Positions 37,616 through 49,455 of a DNA stretch of 60,000 nucleotides are shown here, in pieces. Below the pieces are notes generated by a model, which ran no database searches, was not told where the DNA came from, and saw only the letters and a list, made by a program, of their open reading frames with translations. Each line of letters starts with the position of its first letter. Within the stretch, counting starts at the first letter, position 1. The translations under genes were made by a program, and so were the position numbers. Origin of the DNA: Nymphaea colorata (lineage: Eukaryota > Streptophyta > Magnoliopsida > Nymphaeales > Nymphaeaceae); assembly GCF_008831285.2 (NCBI RefSeq), contig NC_045138.2, forward strand, positions 38,867,115 to 38,927,114, written 5' to 3'.

Positions 37616-40611
37616 TCATGGTGACCGGTAGATTTCCAGGGAACTTTCTGCCAAAAGATGCTCACTATCATCATTAGGTTGAGGACCAGAAATAGAGGAT
37701 CCGGTCCACTGCATTTCCATCGAATGGCTGTAGCTCCAACTCTGGCTTCGACTCGGCTTTCTGGTCTGAGAAAATTCTCTAGGCTTTCTATTTCTTAAGT
37801 GGGCAGATGATGCTGGTGCTGGAGGCAGAGGTTCCACGGCTAATCGACCTTCAAGCATGCTCAATGCTATTGACATTGTTGGCCGAAGAGAAGGGGACGA
37901 ATTGGTGCAGAGAAGAGCCACATTAAGCATAATCATGGCTTCTTCCTTAGAGTAGTTTGAACCCAATTCGGGATCCACAAGCTCTAGAAGGTACCCTCTG
38001 TCTTGAAGAAGAAATGCCTAAGAAAAACAGCGGTGAATCAGCGGAATGGCAAGGGATAACAAATTCTCAAACTCAAGGAAGAATAGACATACCTCGTCTA
38101 GAAGGTAATAACCTTCTTCTGCTTGCTTGCTGCTTGCATTAGACTTTCCACTAACAATTTCAAGAGCGACGACTCCAAAGCTGTAAACATCTGCCTTGTA
38201 AGTTAGATGACCTCGCATCGCATATTCTGGTGCCATATATCCACTGCAGTTGCACAAAAGTGTTTTTCTAAGAAAGAAATTCATACCCTGAGAATGCTGT
38301 TGCTAGGCACTATTAAGTGTCTGTGCTGCCAATGAAAAAATCGTGGTGTGCCTCTTATGGGCCTCCAAGTGAAGCAGTCTGTCCTGCTAAACACATTGGA
38401 CTTCTGTCCTGCTAAGCTACTTGATGTTATGCTACTGATGCTGGCTCAGAAAATTTTTATGGATGTTTCCAATGCAACTTCCATAATAGGGGGACATGAT
38501 GCGGGTGTCAAAGTGAAGAATCTCCGTGGCATAGCATTTAAGAGATTCCGCATATTCAGTTTAAACGTGCCATTAAATTCAAGAGTGTAACTTACAATGT
38601 TCCAGCGATGCGAGTGCTGATATGTGTGTCTTCCTCTTCATCAAGCTTGGCAAGCCCAAAATCTGATATTTTAGCATTCAAATCCTTGTCAAGCAGAATG
38701 TTGGTACATTTTATGTCTCTGTGCACAATCTTCAAAGTGGACTCTTCATGAAGGTAGGCCAAACCTCTAGCTATTCCAATGCAAATGTTACGCCGTGTAG
38801 GCCAGTCCAGTTTCAGTTTATTGTCTTTGCGACCTGTAAAGTCCAGCCATATATGGAAAGTTGACAGATTTAGATGAATCACATGCTCATTGATCTGAAA
38901 AGAGAAGGACTGGACAAGTGATTAGCTGCCCCCATTAGCAGACTTACCGAACAGTGCATGGGCAAGAGAATTGTTTTCCATGTACTCATATACAAGTAAC
39001 AGTTCTCTGCCTTCAGTGCAGCAACCATAAAGCTTTACGAGGTTTGGGTGTTGCAAGCCAGAAATGAGGCCTATCTCTGTGATGAATTCACGGCTTCCCT
39101 GCTTTGACTTGGCAGAAAGCTGCTTTACTGCGATAACGGTCCCATCTGATAGATGACCCTGCATTAACAATTTCAAGTTACACATTCATAACTGTGATCA
39201 TTAAAGTGATCAAACTACTTCTAGGCAAATCCTCCCAAAAGTCAGTGAAGATCAGGAATCCATTGACAGGGGTGGAACATTTGTCCAAGAATGAATGAGG
39301 AACCATTTGGCGTAAAGAACAGTATTGATTAGTTGAAAGAGCTCTATTTATTGGTTAAACTGGTGGCACGTTTCATGAATTTGACAGACTCATTTAGTCC
39401 CATTGAGTATCTGGCTATGTTACACACATGCGGGGTGTGGGTGCCGGTGTGAGTGCAAATGCAGGTGCCTGTGCGGCACACCCCAAAAAAATTGGATATG
39501 AAGGTGCAGCAAGGGTGTGTATATATATATATATATATAATTATATGGTTGTATTTTAGCTTAATTTGTCTTTTTTTTTTTACTTTTGTTACTGTAAATA
39601 AAGAAAGAGGGAGAGAGAGAGAGAGAAGGAAAAAAAAGAAGGAAAACTTTTTTTTAGAGAGAATAACATAGGGTACAGATTGGGTGCGAGTCGGATCTGC
39701 ACCAGCACCCGCATCGATGTCGGTGCCGCACTCTTTTTAGAGAGTCAGTGTGACATAGGTATTTGAATGTGAAGCTATTGTAACCTATTCACACGAAAAT
39801 AGTCTTGTTCACGTAAAGGCATGTGCTTAAGTCTTAAGACAGTGAGGAATAAAAATTACCCTGTAAACAGATCCAAAACCTCCTTCCCCAATCTTGTTAA
39901 CAGCATCAAAGTTCATTGTGGCTGCTTTAATTTGTCTCAAAGTGAAGGAACCAGTTTGGAGGTCAAGTTTGTCAAGTTCTGCAAAAGCTGCATGTTTAGG
40001 TCAAGAAAATGGTGAGCTACAAAGAAAGTAAAAGGAATGCGAGAGGCTGCAAAATATGCATATGGGGGTCATCATTCCGAGGAGGACTATTCGAAAATGT
40101 ATTATTAGAGCTAATGGCTAAGAAATGCTGAGCTAGTGAATCGGTAGTTGACGTCTCATGCTTCATGTTCACTGAAGTGATGTATGAAGAAACATAAAAA
40201 AATGAAGAACACCAAAAGTTAAGTTTGTGCCGACATTTCAAACTAATTTTAAAAAAGCAAATATAAAGTTTGTACTCTAAATCAACAGAAATGAAAAAAA
40301 GTCACAAAAGCAGAGTATATTCAAATACTAATTCATTGCACATATTTTGGGTACGAAATCAGAAGCCAAAGACAACAAGGATTGCATGATGTAGAATTAC
40401 CTGGTTCTTCTTGCCTGCGCAGATACCCGACCTTCCATAGAATGCCAACAACCAATAATATCAACAAGAAAAAAGACAGCAAACCACTCACTACTGCAAT
40501 GATAACCTTCATGTCCTTGGGCTTCGAGAACTCTTACATACAGGACAGATACACAAAACAACCATATCAAATAGTTAGAAACTTGCGAGATCAACATTTA
40601 AAAAGATTTAG

Positions 40612-40691
<80 letters not shown>

Positions 40692-41081
40692 CCCAAGCAT
40701 TCACGATAAGAGACCTTAGTACCTGAATAACAGTGACCCCAGATTGTTATTTACAGGTTGCAGGATTTATGAACAGGGCCTTCACCTTAAAGAATTCAGA
40801 GGGATAGCGTGTAGGTATTTGTGAAATTAATAATTTAGTCACATAAGTTAGTGCTAGAAGTTAATATCTTAGTCGTGTCTCCTGGCATCCCTTCATATAT
40901 CTGCTTGATATGTTAAACCAGATGTTAAGTCAAATGCTGAACCCATGGAACTTAGCACGGCACCACCCTATCGGCCATATCTATATAGATTTCTTCTGCC
41001 AATAGTATCGATTTATCCTAAGTAACTATAACTCTTCAAAAAGGTTGCTGCACTTGAGTCGCATTGGGCGCAGCTTGAGTG

Positions 41082-41138
<57 letters not shown>

Positions 41139-44100
41139 CGCTGCAGCTGTACCCATGGTTTTTTGAAAAATGTTGCACCAGCACCTACACCCACACCTGC
41201 ATCCGCACCTACACCCGCATGACATGGGATTTACCCACTAAGTAGGAGACACCAGACACAACGTTACGCAGTGACCGAGTCTCTGCTCATTTTCATTTTT
41301 TGTAGGTTATAGCTCATTAAGCTGATGATCGACTTAGGAATTCCATATTTTTATTTAACATGGAAAAGGGGGACATTTTTTACACCACCACTCATCTTAC
41401 TGAGAATGATCATGCTAGCAGAGGTTTTCTCCATCTTATGCATCTTGTCTGTAGATTTGGTTCTCGAAATATGATAAATGCAATATGTGAAATGAAGAAA
41501 AGAAAGCATCCTGAAGAAGAAAGGCCTACCAGCTTCTACAGAAATGGCTGATACAAGAGGACCATATACTCCTCTTGCTGGAATCCCTGTAGTGCCCTTT
41601 CCATCCCAAAAGAAGTGAATCTCGAGTGTGTTATCCGTTACGTTCACGCTAGTGAAATTTAGAACGATGGCTTTCCCAGACATACCAGCGGCTTTTTTTA
41701 TATTGAAATCCTTCTTTTCGAGCTTCCCCTGCATTTCCATGGAAAAGTGTCAAAGTAGCAAAAATTTTCTACATATCTCATCTCTAGCTCGAGACTTTTA
41801 CCTGAATATACACATTGAAAATACGGTTCCCCAGACTGCTAAAATTCTTATCATTAGATATAACTATCTCAGCAAAGTAAAGCTTCACGGTATAAAGCCC
41901 GTTATAGAGGCACAACCCGTAGTATTTGAGCGAGATTGGAGAAATACGAGCGTTTGTGTACAAGTTTGCTTCTGCTTTTGCTTCAGGCACAAAACTTAGG
42001 TTACCCGAAGCAGTGTAGCTATCATCATCATTATCATTGTCCAGGAAAGTCCCTGTGTTGCTCAATGCCCAGCTCGGTTTAGTTGTGAAGAAAACTGCAG
42101 CACCCTTTGTAAAATCCTCTCCCTCAAACACCGTGTTCCCAACAGTAACTGAATCCTTGCTACCACAGTTCACGTGAAAAGAAAGGTCTGTCAAGAGATA
42201 CTATGAACATGTCATCTGAATGCATCGAAGCAGATTGGGAAGAATACTTCCAAGTTCGGGTTTAGAAGAAAAACAGGAGAGAGTAACCTTACATTTTGGT
42301 TTTCTACTTTTGCAGCTTCCCTTCAAGCAAGAATGTATGATGTTGCTGCACCAATATGTAATGCAAAAATGTCAATGCCAGTAGCTGATCAACTATTTCC
42401 TCGTCTAACTTGAGCTTGAAGAAATTCCCATTATTAGAAGTTCAAAAATTTAAGGGAGAATCTTACTCTTTTTCCCACGCCTTCACACTTTTGACTAAAT
42501 TGCTGAAGAATGTTAATGGTGATATCAGTGAGGAATGCAATGGATGAAAAGAATCTGAAAATCATGAGACTGTATAGGGGCTCTTACGCGCTTTCAGGCA
42601 AACAACCTTCATCAGGCACGTTTGTGAAGTTATTGTATGAAAAATCCCTGCATGGTAATGCCATTATGAATGTGAGAATCGCCCAGGCAGAAATGCAAGA
42701 AACAGGTCACCTCATTTAGGCCCTTTGCACCTGGGGCTGCAAACTGAAAATACTTGAAGCAGGAGCAGCAGCGCAGTTAAATGCTTCAGTGTGACCTGAT
42801 TTTTTATCATCTAGTATAAATAATTATGGTTCGGTAAGTAAAAAAAAAAAAAAAAAAAGCATAATCCTCCAGTTGAAAATGCCTGCTGCTGAAATTAATC
42901 TGCAAGGTTTGGCATGAAGGGTGTACTACTGACAATATGAGTCTTTTTCAGGATAACTACTGCTGAGAGACGAGTCCCCTTTAGATTTAGCAATTGCTGC
43001 AAACATGTGCTCTTCTGCTTTCATAATTCACACGTATGCTTTCATGACTGTATGCTGTTTGTCTGTGTATGTGTGTGCAAATGGTATACCTATTTCAGCA
43101 TTCAAGTTCACGTGGCGTTCCTGCAAGGAACTACTTTGATTTTCTAATGCAAGCAAATGCATTTCAAGAAAAATAATCACTAGCAAATTGGTAATTGTGC
43201 TTCAAACTAAAAACTGAAGACAATACAAGATTTATATAAAATTGACTCCTTACATAATGTATGTCAATACTTGCCCATGAACCGACCCGGCCCACTCCCA
43301 CACTTGGCTCAAGCAGATTTCAACCCGACCGTTATCAGTTTCGACTCGAGAATCAAAAAAGCTAATCACCATGACAATAATGGGGTGTTACAATCCAATC
43401 CACCGCTCTTAATGCATATACATCTGCACATATAGGTCCACAGGTCTGAATATTGAACTGCCTTTGATACCACTAAAATGACATTGCCCACTCCCACATT
43501 GGGCTTGAGTTCCTGATTTAGCAAACTCAACCAGCCCCCTACCAACTTCAATTCCAGCCCCAAATGGCTAGGAACTATAATAACCTATCTCTTAGCCAAC
43601 CCCTGTATAAGTCTTCAAAGATTCTTCATAATATTAAATAATAGGGTGTCACAACCCATGAATCAGCATCTGTTCTAACATTTAACAAATTTAACTTGAA
43701 GAGCAAGGGAATTATAAGTCTAGTAGAGAAAGAAAAGAAGCTTAGGAGGAAATAACACTTTGTCATAATCACAATAACATTTAAGTCGCAATAAGTTTGC
43801 AAGGATAAAGCACATCTAAGTATCTAACAAGGAGAAACATACCAGTTTTTTTGCGACGTTAATGCATTTGTTAGTGTGCCAGTCAGGCTGTTGTTTGTCA
43901 GAAACCTACAGTGAAAGTACTGTTTGTAACATTGTTTACATGCCAGCTGCTAGTTAGGAGAGAAAATTCAAAAACATGCACTTACAAGAACATTAACTTT
44001 GTGCCTCCTAAAGATTTTGGCACCTCACCTGTCAGGTTATTAAAACTCAGGTCACTGCAAGAAAAAAGAAAAGCATAAACAATTATGCAATAAACACTAA

Positions 44101-46603
44101 TGACTATTAGAGAGGAGAATCAACCTAGCATTTTTCAGTTTTAGTCTCTACATATTAATTACTAGCTTACAGTAGTTTCAAGCCTTTGAGTGCACCAATA
44201 TTTTCAGGAATTTGACCAGACAGCATACAATTGCGCAATACCCTGCCCATAAGACTATAGTGCATCAGTTCCTTTTCTATGCTGAGAGAGACAAATTCAC
44301 AAGAGAAAGACAAAGTGGATAATTAATTCACAGTGTTTTTAAGCCAGTCATTTTGCTTATGTCAGGGAAGTTTGAACTTGTTCCACTTATGCCACTAACT
44401 ACCCTGCAGATCATGAAAAGACAAAAGTTCATGACACTTAGAACTATGACAGATAGCAACAAAGAAGAACATATTAACTTAATCATATAACATACAACTT
44501 TGATAGTTTTGTCAAGCTGCTTAGGCCAGGGGGAATGGGCCCCATAAGATTAGTGCCTTGAATTTCTCTGGAAGAACAATGAAGCATCAGCAGAAAATTC
44601 GTTAAGTACTTTTTTTTATTTTTACCTATTACTAACAAAAGCAATATAACTTACAGGATAGTTAGGTTCACCCACTTCCCAATAAATTCAGGAAACTTCC
44701 CGGAAAAGGCATTGTCACTTATCCTACTGCAGTGCAGAACAAATTTTCAACCAAGCCATTCCATTAGTAATGTGGTCAAAGTAAACGTTTTTTTTTTTTT
44801 TGGTGAGAATCTGGTTGAACGCATCAGTTTGATTTATAATGATGCTATCAATTTTTTGTGTTAAAATAAAAAGTCCTGAATTCATTGGAAACATTTGCTT
44901 TATCAAATTTGGTTTACAGAAATATTGTAATCTAAAACAGTAGATCATATACATCCATCACATTTCCAGTAATTATGACTTCTAACAACAGCTATTTCTC
45001 ACTCTTCTACATCTTCATTAACAGACTTTCTTATGAAATTTGACATGGATATGATTCTTGCAATGCAAACTCGCAGCCTTTTTCTTCAACATTTTTGGAG
45101 CTTTTGGAAAAAATGTCTATTTCTGCCATTGATTCTCATAGAAGTGGAGGACCCTTTCCAAATTCCAACCAAATTTCCTGTAGCTACTTTGCCCAGACAA
45201 GCAAACAAGTTAAACGTCCCATGTGTGAACTTCGATCATCATATTCAAAACAAAGTAGCAACTTTGATTAAGAATAATTCTAGCTACATAGATTACTGAA
45301 GCCAGGCAGTATAAGCTATGTTCGTTCAGTTCATTCACAAAGAATACATAATGAAACTGGAATGAGACCAAAACTGTCCTTCTAACTGATACTTGATAGA
45401 AAGGAAAATTGGCTTACAAATCAGTCATATTTGTCAAGCTTTTCAATGTTTGTGGCAATTCTCCACTAAAATTATTTGATGAAAGGACCCTGCATTCAAA
45501 TTTAAGAAACAAAAGTTGATTTTAGATAAGGTGAACCAAAGTTACCAAATGAGATATGTCAAATCTTACAGCCTCTCCAAATGGATCAAATTTCCAATTT
45601 GTGGGGGAATATTTCCAGATAACTGGTTCCCTTCAAGTGATCTGCAGTTTCAATTTTCAAAGAACACCAAGTCAACATGGCTGAAGCATATCGTGAACCA
45701 ATGCATTTAGACTCTTGGAAGCAGTTTTAACTTACATATTCTTGAGGGTCATGATGCTCCCAAGTTCCTTTGGAATAGGACCAGATAAGCGGTTCCCCAT
45801 GAGAGATCTGCAAAGGTTAGCGGACATCGTAAGTGGCAATGTACCCAACCGCAGGATTAAGGAGGGAAGATCGAAAGGTTACATATTGCCTTTTAACAAA
45901 ATGACTCCTAGAATGGGATCATGACAAAAGCCTTTTGAATACTGAGAACCTTCACCATGCAAGCATGACAAGTTCATGTTGGCAAGCAGCTACAACGACG
46001 TTCAGACCCAAGATTAGCTGTCTATCTGGTAATGCTGATCCCTTAGGTTGGACACCAGGCATTTGCTAGTAAAAATGCAAATTTAGGACTTGATTTCCTG
46101 AAGAGGAAGAACCATATTAAGTCTTCAGCATTACTGAAACCAGCAATGGCAGAAAAAGAGATCCAAGTCACAGCAGATCACGACTTTGAACTTTTCATTA
46201 GACTTGCAGTCTACTAACAAACTGGTGATGGGTGCAAAAGACATCAAGGCATGACTAACACAGCACATGCGTAGGGGGTGTTTGATAGGTGGAGACATTC
46301 TTTTTCTGTCAATTAATCCGCTAAGAAAGGGGAAAATGTCTGTCGACAGTTATAAAAAAAGGAATGAGAAAGGAAAAATATCTTATAGACTGCAGGTGCC
46401 ATTTTATTCTGCTACAATTTTTAAGCAAAATAAACTGCAAAAGCACCAAAAGGAAATAAAAGGGACCATTACGACATACATATTGACGATTCGGAGCGCA
46501 GCCCATTCCTTTGGTATTGTTCCACTCAAGTAGTTGCGAGTGAGATCACTGATAGCACAGAAGAATCGGTAAAATTAACTAAATGTAGAACAGTAGAAGG
46601 ATG

Positions 46604-46652
<49 letters not shown>

Positions 46653-47849
46653 TTTACAGTTGGCCAAGATGTTGCAATTTAGTCAGGTTCTTCGGAAGTA
46701 TTCCGGCGAGGCCTTGAGATTGGAGCAGTCTGCAACCACCAATTCATACTCTTTCGATCATGTGGCCATTTCAGAAGTTTTTTTTTGGAAGCTACATTGA
46801 TAGCCTATTCTTCTTCGAAAAGTGCGGGAAGCAAGAATTTTTGAGGAAAAAAAAAGGACGAACGTTAAGCTGTGCTTTCCGTTCAGTTCAAGGACACACG
46901 AAAAGCACCCCTCCCCAACAATGAGTGAATTCATGCCTACTATCTGTTTAAGCAATTCAAACTGGTCCTTGAATAAATAAGAAAAACAGTTTTCTTTCCA
47001 ACAAAATTATCAAAATTTCCTTCAAAAGAGATCTTATATCCAATAACAATAATCTAATATAGAATGCAATATCAGTTTTTTCTTCAAGTACATATGGGTA
47101 TTTTGTTCGAGTATATAACTGCAGTAACAAATATCAAGGATCGATTTACCAATCGTAATCACATCGCATAGCAATAATTTGGTTGGTCATTTAGGAAAAC
47201 CCATTAAATGTAATAGCATAGCAATAATTTTTTAGTATTAACAAGGCAAAGTTATCTAAAACCCATCAAATGTTTTTTTTTTTTTTCTTCTGGGTACCTT
47301 CTCAAGAGCACTTAATGAGCTGACACCTTCATACAAAACGCCTGCGTGAGACTAACCACTATATGACAAAAATCCCCTTTAAACATTTTGTTCAATACCT
47401 GCAATGGTTATTAAGTTTAATGCCAATTATACACATATTTAAATGTTTATTAGCACTTCTTCACTTTTTCTATAAACCGAGTCCATCGGGGAGCCACACT
47501 TTTATAGAAAACTAATTGACAAACACGGACAAGTTACGTCAAGAGATGGAGCTTTCAATTTAATACGCTTTTCAACCCTCTCTTACCATTTCTTAACAAC
47601 ATGTAATGGTTTAATGTTAATTACAAACATATCTAAATGCACAAGGAAAGCGTGTGACAAACAAAAAATCTAATGGACAAGACGCCAGTTAGTTAAATAT
47701 ATGTACAGGCACTGTTACTTTAAAAATTTCGAAGTTTAAGGAACACTCATATGTAAAAAGCAAAACTTAAGGAAGTATCTATGTGTAAATAAAATAAATT
47801 CTGTAGGTTGGTGAAGGCAATGGCCGACAGCAGCCACATATTGGCTCCG

Positions 47850-47885
<36 letters not shown>

Positions 47886-48785
47886 AGATAGAGAGAGAAA
47901 GATTACATGCTGCTAACGTAACAGTTGGTAGTGTTTATTGACCGAGTGTTGTTTATTGGCCCAGTACATTGAACATCGTTGGCGAATCCCTTCACGGGGT
48001 TCAGGTCGACCCATCCTGATAAACCACTGCAAGGGTTAACGCTGAAGTTCCAGTTCTTCTTCCCCAGGATGCTACCGATCTCCTTCAGAGCAGCCCCTGC
48101 ATTTTGCAGTTTCAACGCCATTAAATAGCATTACAGAAAACAGAATATCAATGTTCATTGGCCATAAATATCCATGCATTTTGTAAGGAAAATCAAGTTC
48201 AACCAGTAATCACTCCCGATCTGACTCGATTCTCCCGCTCGTGGACCGGGTCAGACACTCTGGACACCGTCCATCTTCAAGATGACAGGTCGAGAATGGA
48301 TGGGCAGTCGTCGGTAGGAGCCGTTCATCTTCACCTTTGAAGACGAACGGTGACCAGAAGCGTTCTTCGGATCTCATCCATTCTCGGCCGGCCGGACTTG
48401 GAGGTAATCAGAAGCACGCTTTTCTGGCCCAGAATTTCTAGTGACCGGCGGGTTTCTTCTTGGTGTACTGCTGTCGGAAAGAACTTCCAGTATCTTGGAA
48501 ATTCAATGAAGAATGTCGCTCCAAGACCAAAGATGGAAGCGCCAATCAAACATAAAAAAGCGGCAAAGAAGCTCATGCATAATCAAATAAAACAGAGATA
48601 GAGAAAGAGGGGCATACGAATTGGTGGTACTTACTTTCGCCCGGACCCAGAGAACAGTTGGAAGTTTGTGCCAAGGTGAAATGTAAGGAAGAGACTAAGA
48701 GTAAGAAGAAGCTAAGGGAGAGAAAGAGGGTGGAGGAGCTCCAGCGATCAACTCGGCCGCCAATGATTAATGACATCTTATTCAC
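37616..48785 (-). CDS. LRR-malectin receptor-like Ser/Thr kinase (LRR-VIII-2 type), gene C
   Basis: Third complete member, about 1034 residues. Exons in transcript order: 48785-48635, 48096-47907, 46729-46658, 46548-46480, 45807-45736, 45641-45570, 45489-45418, 44726-44655, 44567-44496, 44403-44332, 44242-44171, 44054-43986, 43905-43843, 42647-42588, 42502-42467, 42345-42293, 42187-41802, 41728-41530, 40532-40401, 39978-39860, 39158-38948, 38833-38596, 38243-38093, 38017-37616 (3105 nt). Domains: signal peptide ([16 protein letters not shown]), N-cap with [14 protein letters not shown], LRRs (about 115-393), spacer [10 protein letters not shown], malectin (423-617, [14 protein letters not shown]), membrane span ([20 protein letters not shown]), kinase with [33 protein letters not shown]. 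Oddities: the usual LLDW before the last intron reads LLDE, several exons near the end of the LRR block are shorter than in A and B, and a small inverted-repeat transposon plus a partial relative sit in introns. The start could also be the Met at 48776. Confidence 0.93.
39415..39758 (+). mobile_element. Small non-autonomous inverted-repeat transposon (hAT-like), copy 1
   Basis: A 344-bp element lies in the gene C intron before the first kinase exon. It begins CTATGTTACAC and ends GTGTGACATAG, a short terminal inverted repeat. The flanks are GTATCTGG on the left and GTATTTGA on the right, an 8-bp target duplication with two transitions. Inside, a GGGTGTGGGTGC-type block leads into (AT)n, and a second block ends with CACCAGCACCCGCATC. 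Copy 59161-59479 has the same layout. An 8-bp duplication fits the hAT superfamily, but the ends are not the commonest hAT form. Confidence 0.75.
40614..40690. repeat. Compound (CT)n(CA)n microsatellite in gene C
   Basis: About nineteen CT units, with one interruption, run into about sixteen CA units. The tract lies in the intron between the second malectin exon and the membrane-span exon, the same intron that carries (CT)15 in gene A and a (CA)n run at 23577-23596 in gene B. Confidence 0.95.
41045..41235 (-). mobile_element. Partial inverted-orientation relative of the small transposon family
   Basis: Read on the minus strand, this begins CCATGTCATGCGGGTGTAGG and continues through GGTGCTGGTGCAAC, ATTTTTCAAAAAA and GCTGCAGCGGG into a long (AT)n tract (41083-41136). 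It follows the left half of the element at 59161-59479. The opposite end was not found, so it is either truncated or too diverged to bound. Confidence 0.5.
46608..46652. repeat. (AT)n(GA)n tract near the exon 3 donor of gene C
   Basis: On the transcript strand the exon 3 donor is followed within a few bases by a CT run and then an AT run (GTAAATCTCTCTC). Confidence 0.9.
47853..47897. repeat. (AT)n plus GA-rich tract near the exon 2 donor of gene C
   Basis: On the transcript strand the donor at 47906 reads GTAATCTTTCTCTCTC and then enters a run of about fifteen AT units. Its position matches the CT run after exon 2 of gene B. Confidence 0.9.
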
Positions 48786-49170
48786 TCGCTTCGTTTGACG
48801 GCGTCGGCTACTCTGAAGCGTCTTTTAGAAGCCTCGGCAGCGGTGGACCGAGACTGCGGAGGGCAGATCAGGTCGACCAGCTGCACGGAATGAGGAGAGA
48901 AAGACGGCGTCGCCTGATCTTGATCCGATCACTCCATCAACTCAGCTGCTCTACCAGGCCGTCATCTGGCCGGACAACTAACAGCTTTCCGAGAGGTGGA
49001 GAGAAAGTCGGCTGGCATGTACAGTTTGCCAGCGGTGGTGCCAGTTCTCGTGAGGCTTAAACCAAGCGACGCTTATCCACTTGCAACCCCAGCAATTAAT
49101 TATATGAGTTTTTTGTATTCTTATTATTTATTATTTATGTTGTATAGAATTAAAAGTAATATAAAAAATA

Positions 49171-49455
49171 TTACAAGTTTTTTCTCAGGCAAGAAATCCG
49201 TTAGTGAAACTGACCGTTGATTATCAACATACGGAACACGTAACTATGCATTTTTTACCAACGCATTGTAGTCCGTCAGTGAAAAAACAAAAGTGGGGCT
49301 CGTCGATGGTATGCATCATCGTTAGTATGACACTTATGGTATCAGTGACACTAACATCCATGTCCATCGGTACAAGTCAGACATATACTGATGGTTTACC
49401 AAAACCGTTAGCAACACATTTAGTGACGTTTTCTACTTTTTTTTTCATTGTAGTG
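49171..49455. mobile_element. Possible non-autonomous CACTA-type element
   Basis: The right end, read on the minus strand, starts CACTACAATGAAAAAAAAAG, like the ends of plant CACTA transposons. It is followed by repeated GTCACTAA and GTTAGTGTCACTGA words, as subterminal repeats would be. A weak left match (TTACAAGTTTTTT, then CCGTTAGTGAAACTGACCG) begins near 49171. No 3-bp target duplication was confirmed. Confidence 0.35.

Noticed and set aside
41045-41245. 66-codon frame with a poly-(Ile-Tyr) run
   Set aside because: It is produced by the (AT)n tract within a transposon remnant.
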